Shown here: piece after piece, positions 14,719 through 20,307 of the stretch
Position numbering within the stretch: position 1 is the stretch's first letter
Layout: every line of letters begins with the position of its first letter
DNA from: JAWLEV01 sp041685915
Lineage (GTDB): Bacteria > Chloroflexota > Anaerolineae > UBA1429
Length of the DNA: 20,307 bases
Direction: 5' to 3'
NCBI GenBank assembly: GCA_041685915.1
Contig: JAWLEV010000052.1
Location: forward strand, 1 to 20,307
The notes under the pieces: generated by a model
What the model saw: the letters and a program-made list of their open reading frames with translations, nothing else
The model's database searches: none
What the model was told of the DNA's origin: nothing
Program-made: the position numbers and the translations under genes

Positions 14719-15809
14719 GGATCTGCCTGCTCGAGCCGTACGATACGGGCTCACACCACGCCTGGCTGCAGGGATACAAGGAAAACAGTCGCCATAATAT
14801 ATATCCATTGACACTGGAGGGGCGTTTCTGGAAGTGGCGCATGCATGGCGGTGCAGTGACGCTGGCGCGTGAATATCGTCACAAGGATAGTCGTCCTGAT
14901 CTGCTCCTGGCCACCGACATGCTCGATCTATCTGCCTTTTTGGCTCTTAGCCGCGATGTGACCAACAGTCTGCCCGCGGCCATTTACATGCATGAGAATC
15001 AGCTCGCCTATCCCATACGTCCTGGCGAGACGCGAGACCTACACTATGGGTTCATAAACTATGTATCCATGCTCTGTGCGGACCAGGTTCTTTTCAATTC
15101 CCAATACCACCTTGATTCCTGGTTCGAGGAGTTGCCGCGGTTGCTCAAACATTTCCCCGACTATAACGAGTTGGATACAGTGGATGACCTCAGGGCAAAA
15201 AGCCAGGTTCTGTCCCTCGGCGTGGATCTGCAGGCTTTGGACGCACACCGGCCCCGGACATCCACCGAGGGACCGGCCATCATCCTCTGGAATCATCGTT
15301 GGGAATACGATAAGAACCCTGAGGCGTTCTTGGAGGCTCTCTATGCCTTGGACGAAGCGGGGTTGGACTTTAGGGTGGCCATTCTAGGGGAGAACTTTGC
15401 CCAGTTGCCGCCTGAATTTGCGAGGGCGCGGCGCCGGTTGCGTTCTCACATCGTGCAGTTCGGTTACGTGGACGGCTTTGCCGAGTACGCCCGCTGGCTC
15501 TGGCGGGCCGACATCGTGGTAAGCACGGCTATCCAAGAGTTTTTTGGGGCCTCGATAGCTGAGGCCATCTACTCTGGTTGCCTTCCCATCCTGCCCGAGC
15601 GATTGAACTATCTCCAGTTCATCCCCGAGGCGTATCGGCACACCTGTCTTTATGGGGATCAGGAGGAGTTTGTATCGCTGTTGAAACAGGCCATAGAAAA
15701 CGTCGACTGCCATCGGGACCATAGTCTGCGCCACATGGTGACACCCTATGATTGGTCGCGCATGGCGCCAGAGTATGATAGATGTATGGAGCATCTGGCG
15801 GCGATGTGA
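14715..15809 (+). CDS. QTMAN/DUF3524-type glycosyltransferase (tRNA-queuosine mannosyltransferase-like)
   Basis: 364 residues. The N-terminal domain opens with RICLLEPYDTGSHHAWLQGY and has LTLEGRFWKWRMHGGA (32-47), the diagnostic block of DUF3524/QTMAN (human GTDC1). The C-terminal GT-B domain holds EFFGASIAEAIYSGCLPILP, the usual sugar-nucleotide-binding E-x7-E region. The eukaryotic member adds mannose to queuosine in tRNA-Asp; bacterial members are assumed to act on tRNA too. The start is GTG at 14715, overlapping the CoA-transferase TGA by 4 nt, so translation is probably coupled. A tRNA-modifying enzyme at the end of a metabolic operon is odd. A different acceptor is possible. Confidence 0.8.
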   Translation: MRICLLEPYDTGSHHAWLQGYKENSRHNIYPLTLEGRFWKWRMHGGAVTLAREYRHKDSRPDLLLATDMLDLSAFLALSRDVTNSLPAAIYMHENQLAYPIRPGETRDLHYGFINYVSMLCADQVLFNSQYHLDSWFEELPRLLKHFPDYNELDTVDDLRAKSQVLSLGVDLQALDAHRPRTSTEGPAIILWNHRWEYDKNPEAFLEALYALDEAGLDFRVAILGENFAQLPPEFARARRRLRSHIVQFGYVDGFAEYARWLWRADIVVSTAIQEFFGASIAEAIYSGCLPILPERLNYLQFIPEAYRHTCLYGDQEEFVSLLKQAIENVDCHRDHSLRHMVTPYDWSRMAPEYDRCMEHLAAM

Positions 15810-15895
15810 GGAAGACGGCGCCAGATCGGGATCGGCGATGAGCAGCATGCCCTATGTGGTCTGGTTATCTCTCCCAGTCGCATTTGACCTATACG

Positions 15896-16564
15896 TCATA
15901 CCTCTTTTGCCGAGAATTTGAGCCGCCCAAAGCGTTCGGGGGTATGGTAGTCGATGCGTCCCGGCGGTGACCAGGCGCTGAACTCGTCCGCCTCGGGGGC
16001 GCGGTCGATGCGATAGAGGTTAACATACCATTCGTCGCCGGGCTGGGGCGGGAGGTTGGGAGCCGTCAAAAAGTCGACCATGGGGATGGCCATCTCCACG
16101 GTCCACGAACGGTCGTCGGTGTATCGGCTCTGCGGGTTGCCATCCACGGTTACTGCCGTACGCAGCCCGTCGCTGTCCCAGTCCCACAATCCCTTGCGTC
16201 GCTCGCCGCGGATGAGCATGAATAGATCGAGCACCGCGTTGAGGGGATTGACCTCGATCTCCACATAGCCATGGCCGTCGCGGTCGGCGTCCACGAATAT
16301 TTCCACTACTTCTTGGTTGTAGATATCCTGATCCCGCTCCGTCATGGTGCCCCAGATGTCGGTATCCTGGCAGACAAAGGCGGCGTATAGATAATCGTCA
16401 TCCCACAGAAGGCGCACCTCGGTGTCCTGGTGGGGCGCCTCACCCGTGTCTGCCAGGACGAGATGGATGGGAGGAGTGTTTTTCCACGACGTTTCTTCCA
16501 GGCGCCCGTCGACGGAGATCGGTGAAGATGTACGGTAACAGGTACACAGGGGGCGTTCGAACAT
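15896..16564 (-). CDS. Carbohydrate-binding family 9-like protein
   Basis: 222 residues from the ATG at 16564, with AAGGAG 8 nt upstream; a GTG three codons earlier overlaps the SD and is rejected. The sequence forms one CBM9/DOMON-like beta-sandwich: ISVDGRLEETSW (16-27), EVRLLWDDDYLYAAF (49-63), VVEIFVDADRDGHGYVEIEV (86-105), SWTVEMAIP (153-161), and HTPERFGRLKF (207-217). CBM9 domains bind reducing ends of sugars and are normally extracellular parts of xylanases, but here there is no signal peptide or catalytic domain. It is last in a minus-strand run after the S8 peptidase and methyltransferase genes. Function beyond sugar binding is unknown. Confidence 0.8.
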   Translation of the reverse strand: MFERPLCTCYRTSSPISVDGRLEETSWKNTPPIHLVLADTGEAPHQDTEVRLLWDDDYLYAAFVCQDTDIWGTMTERDQDIYNQEVVEIFVDADRDGHGYVEIEVNPLNAVLDLFMLIRGERRKGLWDWDSDGLRTAVTVDGNPQSRYTDDRSWTVEMAIPMVDFLTAPNLPPQPGDEWYVNLYRIDRAPEADEFSAWSPPGRIDYHTPERFGRLKFSAKEV

Positions 16565-16618
16565 GATCGTCACTCCTTGTCGCTTGTGATCAATTTGAAA
16601 AACCGCTGCCGGCGGTTG

Positions 16619-17719
16619 TTATGGGGATTGCCAGATCACGAATATAGTGGCTTTTCTTCCCAATACCTGCAGTGGTTGGTCCCGGATGATCTGCAGCGTC
16701 GGGGCCTCCCTTACCATACCCTTGGTGAGCGAGACCTTGCTGGTCAGGATCACGGTCAATCCTCCCGGCTTTAGCACGCGACCGACTTCTTTGAAGAAGC
16801 CTTTGTATAGGGCGGGGAGGCTGCGTTGGCTGTGGCTCTTTCCTCCAAAGGGGGGATTGCACACGATTCTGTCTACAGTGTGAGGACGCAATGGCAGGTG
16901 GCAGGCGTCCCAGCTGAACAGCTGGCGAGGTTTGTGTTGGGGGCCTATGTTTTCTGCTGCCGCTTGCAGCGCCTCGTCGTCGATGTCTCCTCCCAGCAGG
17001 AGGGCATGCCATTCCGCCAATCCCCGTTCGATGAGGATCGTGCCCGCACCACACATGGGATCGAGAAACACATCATCTTTTTCGGGTTGGGATAGTCGCA
17101 CCATGGCCGCGGCCACCGACGGGCGCAGGGAGGCGGGGACATGGGCCTTCTTGTACGTGCTATGGCGCATGGTGGCGTCTGACAGGCGCAGGCCGCAGAT
17201 GAATTCCGAGCCGATGAGGTTGACCCAGACCTCTATGTCCTCTCCAGTATTGACTTTTTGCCATGGAATGCGTCCATGCTTCTGCAGGGCCTTTTCCACA
17301 CGGCGTTGCAGGTCGATGCGCCTGTAGGGCTGGTTGCTGGCCATGCGAGAGATGACGCGAAAGGACAGATGGCTCTTGGGTTTGGCCTCCGTCGCCCGTT
17401 TGTGCAAGGAGAGGGCCCTGCGGACCGCGGGCGCGCGCCGCATGGTCTCGTACACCACGGACAGGCCGCGATGTCCTTGGGTGACCTCGGGCACATGGGC
17501 CAGGAGAACGAAGACATCCTCCGTGGTGCGCAGTTCCAATAGATCTTGGGGATCGCCGGCATAGTCGAAAAGTACCAGGCCGTTCTTGTTTCGCACTGTC
17601 CTAAAGCCGTCAACGGAGGCCCCTTGTAGTCGTTCCTGGATCTCGTTGCCGGCGATTTTTTCCAGGCCGGGCATGGTGTGTGCGTAATAAGTTGTGGGGT
17701 GGTCCTGATCCTGGCTCAT
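16619..17719 (-). CDS. THUMP-domain SAM-dependent RNA methyltransferase (COG0116; Trm14/RlmL-like)
   Basis: 366 residues. Residues about 10-185 are the N-terminal ferredoxin-like/THUMP RNA-binding part. The C-terminal Rossmann domain has SAM motif I FLDPMCGAGT (218-227), the acidic loop GGDIDDEAL (243-251) and motif IV CNPPFGGK (287-294). NPPF/Y enzymes methylate exocyclic amino groups of bases; the nearest characterised types make m2G in tRNA (Trm14/TrmN) or 23S rRNA (RlmL). Its compact length resembles the tRNA enzyme more than the long RlmKL fusion. GAGAGG lies about 5 nt before the ATG. It is 50 nt downstream of the S8 peptidase gene, probably co-transcribed. Confidence 0.85.
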   Translation of the reverse strand: MSQDQDHPTTYYAHTMPGLEKIAGNEIQERLQGASVDGFRTVRNKNGLVLFDYAGDPQDLLELRTTEDVFVLLAHVPEVTQGHRGLSVVYETMRRAPAVRRALSLHKRATEAKPKSHLSFRVISRMASNQPYRRIDLQRRVEKALQKHGRIPWQKVNTGEDIEVWVNLIGSEFICGLRLSDATMRHSTYKKAHVPASLRPSVAAAMVRLSQPEKDDVFLDPMCGAGTILIERGLAEWHALLLGGDIDDEALQAAAENIGPQHKPRQLFSWDACHLPLRPHTVDRIVCNPPFGGKSHSQRSLPALYKGFFKEVGRVLKPGGLTVILTSKVSLTKGMVREAPTLQIIRDQPLQVLGRKATIFVIWQSP

Positions 17720-17769
17720 CTGGCCCTCTCTGTGGGTTGGCTGGCAAAAAGTATGGTGTCGTCCACGGT

Positions 17770-19020
17770 CTACTCTTTTGGGCGACCTAGAAACAGGGCA
17801 TGGAGCAGGGCGACGAGGCAGCCCTGGCCGGGAGAAGGGGTCGGTGTGGGTGGCGGTGGCTCAGGCTCGGGGTCGGGTGAAATCTCTTTTTGGTAGGCAC
17901 GCCAGGCGTCGGCGCGGCCGCTTCCTTGGGCATAGACCGTGTCCCCCACATCAAGCGCCGTGCTCATCAGCCGTTCTTTGATCTCCTGTGGTGTCAGGTT
18001 TGGTTTTGCCTGTAGTAACAGGGCACAGATGCCCGCAGCAAGGGGGGTCGACATGCTGGTGCCCGACGCGGCAGTATAGTATTGATCGATGGGATTTCCC
18101 ATGGTGGTGCCCTCGCTCCGTGCAGAGATGATATCGTCGCCCGGCAAGACGATGTCAGGTTTTATACGGCCGTCGGCTGTGGGGCCTCGGGAGGAGAACT
18201 GTGTCACCTGATCCACGTCGTTGGTGGCACCTAGTGTGATGACGTCTGTGGCGCAACCTGGGGATCCTACAGTATAATCATCGGGACCCTCGTTTCCTGC
18301 GGCCACGCAGACGATCACCCCCTCGCGAACGGCCGCGTTACACATTTCGCAAAGGGCGTCCGTTCCGTCGCAGGGCCCCTCACTGCCCAGAGAAAGGCTG
18401 ATGATCTGCACTCCCTGTTGGACGGCCCATTCGACGCCGGCCATCACGTCGCTCATCATGCCTTCGCCCCTGGAATCAAGCACTTTGGCGGAGTAGATGG
18501 TTGCTTCTGGTGCTGCTCCTCTATACACGCCCTGGCTGGCAGCACCCGATCCAGCCGCTATTCCGGCACAGTGGGTGCCATGACCATGTTCGTCGGCTGC
18601 GCCCTGTCCCGTAAAATCTGTGACCTCGGTGATGCGCTGGTCAAAGTCCGGGTGTTCCATATCAATGCCCGTATCTATGACCGCGATGCGTACTCCCTCG
18701 CCTGTAAAGCCCGTATCCCACATGCGAGGAACCTGAACGTGGGGCACCGATGTATCCAGATAGGCATGTACAGGTACATCTTGATATATCTTGACCGTGT
18801 CGGGGTCGGCCTCCATATTCCGTATGGCATCGGGCGTGGCATACATCTGTACAAAGGGTCTCAGCCGGTAGCGGTAACCCTCCTGAACGCCTTGTCGTGG
18901 TTCGGGATGATGCATGATGTGTCGTCTGGCCCTGTACTGTACGATGACGGGCAAGGGAGTCTCCTCTTTCGTCTCGGCCAGGGTACGCAAGAGGCCGCGT
19001 GTCATTTTTTTGTCTGTCAC
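17770..19020 (-). CDS. S8 family serine peptidase (subtilase) with internal I9-like prodomain
   Basis: 416 residues from a GTG at 19020, with GGGAGG 7-8 nt upstream. Residues about 20-90 resemble an I9 propeptide. The catalytic domain follows: D116 (AVIDTGID), H147 (HGHGTHCAG), N243 (AAGNEGP) and S322 (GTSMSTP). Six Cys occur in the catalytic domain, three close together at 217, 224 and 227. A Pro/Glu linker (382-398) leads to a short hydrophobic tail (GCLVALLHALFLG). No signal peptide is seen, so either it is an intracellular subtilase or export is non-classical. Five nt separate it from the small upstream gene, which encodes another I9-like domain. Confidence 0.93.
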   Translation of the reverse strand: MTDKKMTRGLLRTLAETKEETPLPVIVQYRARRHIMHHPEPRQGVQEGYRYRLRPFVQMYATPDAIRNMEADPDTVKIYQDVPVHAYLDTSVPHVQVPRMWDTGFTGEGVRIAVIDTGIDMEHPDFDQRITEVTDFTGQGAADEHGHGTHCAGIAAGSGAASQGVYRGAAPEATIYSAKVLDSRGEGMMSDVMAGVEWAVQQGVQIISLSLGSEGPCDGTDALCEMCNAAVREGVIVCVAAGNEGPDDYTVGSPGCATDVITLGATNDVDQVTQFSSRGPTADGRIKPDIVLPGDDIISARSEGTTMGNPIDQYYTAASGTSMSTPLAAGICALLLQAKPNLTPQEIKERLMSTALDVGDTVYAQGSGRADAWRAYQKEISPDPEPEPPPPTPTPSPGQGCLVALLHALFLGRPKE

Positions 19021-19025
19021 GATGC

Positions 19026-19286
19026 CTACCTCCCCAGGGCGCTGACCGGTCGGTCAGCCTCGATGCGCGTGATCCATGACCGCCTTGCCAGTTTGAGGGC
19101 CGTGCGTCCCGTGCAGCGCACACTGACACCACCCATCAGGCGGAAACGGCGCTTGATCTCCACGCCTAGATCCTCCAGGCTTTCGCGTCGCTCCCCCCCA
19201 TTGCCCTCGGTGTGGATGATCAGATCAAAGTGGGTGCCGGGATTCTTGCGCCAGGATTTACGAAGTTCAGCGTCGACTTTGGGCAT
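19026..19286 (-). CDS. Stand-alone I9-type peptidase inhibitor/propeptide-like protein
   Basis: 86 residues from the ATG at 19286, preceded by GGGAGG; the frame opens 21 codons earlier, but those codons overlap the leader. The sequence reads as a beta-alpha-beta propeptide fold: HFDLIIHTEG (19-28), helix ERRESLEDLG (32-41), VEIKRRFRLMGGVSVRCTG (42-60), helix RTALKLARRSWITRIEADRPVSA (61-83). The pattern RRFRLMGGVSV...ITRIEADRPV matches subtilase I9 propeptides, which fold and inhibit their protease. The stop is 5 nt before the GTG of the S8 peptidase gene. Likely role: trans-acting chaperone/inhibitor of that enzyme. The fold assignment is by pattern only. Confidence 0.65.
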   Translation of the reverse strand: MPKVDAELRKSWRKNPGTHFDLIIHTEGNGGERRESLEDLGVEIKRRFRLMGGVSVRCTGRTALKLARRSWITRIEADRPVSALGR

Positions 19287-19325
19287 AACCCTATTCCTCC
19301 CTCGATTACTTTTGCACGCCGCCTC

Positions 19326-19354
19326 ATCATAGCAGGAGCGGCGAACCACGTCAA
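19326..19354 (-). promoter_or_regulatory. Promoter of the I9/S8/methyltransferase/CBM9 gene run
   Basis: Minus strand TTGACG (19349-19354), 17-nt spacer, TATGAT (19326-19331); 5 of 6 matches in each hexamer. The predicted start near 19319 leaves about 33 nt before the ATG at 19286. Confidence 0.7.
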
Positions 19355-19481
19355 AGGCGAGATGTTGGATGTCCTTGCACCTTTCGCACGAGTGTACAGG
19401 GCATTCGTCCCGCAGTCAGGGCCGCATAGACACGCGATGCGAAGACGTTGCGAATGCTTGGGCGATATGTTACACTTGCTC

Positions 19482-19519
19482 GTGTATTCAATGCAAAGGG
19501 GTTTATGCATTGTGTATTC
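19482..19519. repeat. Direct plus inverted repeat upstream of the aldo/keto reductase gene
   Basis: GTGTATTC occurs at 19482-19489 and again at 19512-19519. Between them, AATGCA (19490-19495) and TGCATT (19506-19511) form an inverted repeat. The block lies about 45 nt before the start codon. It may be an operator. A weak promoter, TTGCGA (19448-19453), 17 nt, TACACT (19471-19476), lies just upstream. The rest of 19355-19447 shows nothing recognisable. Confidence 0.35.
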
Positions 19520-19562
19520 TCGGCAGGGAGAATTCTTGGCACAACTATACGGGGGGTAAGAG

Positions 19563-20307
19563 ATGAAAACGATGAAATTTGGCACGTCGTCTTTAGAAGT
19601 ATCGCGCGTTGGTTTGGGTTGCATGCGCCTGAGCTCCGATCGTCGCGAGGCCGTGAAGACGATCCGTGCCGCGCTGGATGCGGGGATCAACTTTTTCGAT
19701 CATGCCGATATCTATGGGCGAGGGCAGCGGGAGAAGGTATTTTCCGCCATCTGGGATGAGGTGCCAGGACTTCGCAGCAGGATCGTCGTGCAGTCCAAAT
19801 GCGGCATCCGTTTCGCAGGGGATCCATATGAGGGGGCGCCTCAGCGCTACGACTTTAGCTACGAGCACATCCTGGCCGCTGTGGAGGGCAGTCTGAGTCG
19901 CCTCAAGACGGATCATCTGGACGTGCTTTTACTACATCGGCCCGACGCTCTGGTGGAGCCGGAGGAGGTCGCCCGGGCCTTTGACCGTCTGCATGAGCAG
20001 GGCAAAGTGCTTCACTTTGGTGTCAGCAATCACACGGCGGCGCAGATCCGTCTTTTGCAGAAATGGGTGGATCAGCCCCTGGTGGCGAATCAACTACAGT
20101 TAAGTGTGGTGCATACCCATCTCATCGACGAAGGGATCATCATGAACAGGAGCGACTACCCGGCACCCCGGCGCAACGAGGGAACTCTGGAGTTCTGCCG
20201 GTTGCATAATATCACCATCCAGGCCTGGAGTCCCCTCGCCGCAGGGGCCATCACCGGGAGGCCACTGGAGGAACCCGATCCCCGTCTGGAGAGGGCGGCC
20301 GACGTGG
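19563..20307 (+). CDS. Aldo/keto reductase (3' end cut by window)
   Basis: 248 codons are visible. The AKR catalytic tetrad is present: D46 and Y51 (FFDHADIYG), K79 (VVQSKCG) and H125 (LLLHRPD). The (beta/alpha)8 landmarks follow: GKVLHFGVSNHTAAQI, then NQLQLSVVHTHLIDEG, then IQAWSPLAAGAI. The extended region after NQLQ and the overall pattern resemble the YdhF-type oxidoreductase branch. It would reduce an aldehyde or keto group with NADPH in the cytoplasm. A G-rich ribosome site (GGGGGG, 19551-19556) is close to the ATG. The substrate is unknown. It is divergent from the I9/S8 run. Confidence 0.92.
   Translation, partial: MKTMKFGTSSLEVSRVGLGCMRLSSDRREAVKTIRAALDAGINFFDHADIYGRGQREKVFSAIWDEVPGLRSRIVVQSKCGIRFAGDPYEGAPQRYDFSYEHILAAVEGSLSRLKTDHLDVLLLHRPDALVEPEEVARAFDRLHEQGKVLHFGVSNHTAAQIRLLQKWVDQPLVANQLQLSVVHTHLIDEGIIMNRSDYPAPRRNEGTLEFCRLHNITIQAWSPLAAGAITGRPLEEPDPRLERAADV

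Noticed and set aside
13783..14814. 343-codon minus-strand ORF opposite the CoA-transferase gene
   Set aside because: It is antisense to a well-conserved family and crosses a gene boundary, with no recognisable domain.
18418..19332. 304-codon plus-strand ORF opposite the S8 and I9 genes
   Set aside because: It overlaps two supported genes and their promoter, without motifs of its own.
1..20307. CRISPR array, insertion sequence, integrase or prophage genes
   Set aside because: No regularly spaced repeats, transposase motifs or phage-like genes were seen on either strand, despite the tRNA gene being a common integration site.

Overview
The window looks like a piece of a moderately GC-rich bacterial chromosome. 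It has bacterial sigma-70-type promoters, Shine-Dalgarno sites and rho-independent terminators. The mix of genes (tungsten aldehyde:ferredoxin oxidoreductase family, LarC, CaiB/BaiF CoA-transferase, DUF362, enolase-superfamily sugar-acid dehydratase, CBM9-like protein, an S8 peptidase with I9 domains, a bacterial QTMAN-like glycosyltransferase) suggests an anaerobic or facultative heterotroph. Chloroflexota is my best guess. That guess rests on gene style and not on any phylogenetic marker. The tRNA gene does not encode its CCA end. No insertion sequence, integrase, phage gene or CRISPR array was seen.

Layout, left to right. (1) 1-772, minus: an NAD-dependent epimerase/uronate-dehydrogenase-like gene cut by the window edge, with its own promoter. 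(2) 1089-2579, minus: an MFS transporter of the monocarboxylate/oxalate-formate type. A possible 18-codon leader ORF precedes it and a doubtful 62-codon ORF overlaps its stop. (3) 2699-2883, minus: a complete tRNA-Glu(UUC) unit with promoter, tRNA and 13-bp-stem terminator. (4) 2885-4447, minus: a DUF362 protein with a cysteine-rich C-terminal half. (5) 4502-8783, plus: a MarR repressor and two ABC exporter subunits. The promoter is close to consensus and a perfect 12-bp inverted repeat lies at its expected start point. The two ABC subunits carry the signature of a heterodimeric exporter with one degenerate ATP site. (6) 8879-10252, minus: a D-galactonate dehydratase-like enzyme, with an in-frame upstream extension that reads like a Tat/lipoprotein leader. 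(7) 10308-15809, plus: LarC N-terminal domain with a His-rich tail, an AOR-family tungsten oxidoreductase, a class III CoA-transferase and a QTMAN-like glycosyltransferase. (8) 15896-19354, minus: a stand-alone I9-type inhibitor/propeptide, an S8 subtilase, a THUMP-type RNA methyltransferase and a CBM9-like protein, in one direction from one strong promoter. (9) 19563-end, plus: an aldo/keto reductase cut by the window edge.

How they may work together. The epimerase/uronate dehydrogenase-like protein, MFS carrier, galactonate dehydratase, CBM9-like protein and aldo/keto reductase all fit uptake and breakdown of sugars and sugar acids. The LarC-AOR-CoA-transferase run suggests redox chemistry on organic acids or aldehydes with metal cofactors (W; Ni for LarC). 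The MarR-ABC block is a self-contained efflux system. The least ordinary pieces are the split I9/S8 pair, the LarC1-only protein with a His tail next to an AOR with unusual cluster ligands, and the Tat-like extension in frame with a normally cytoplasmic dehydratase.
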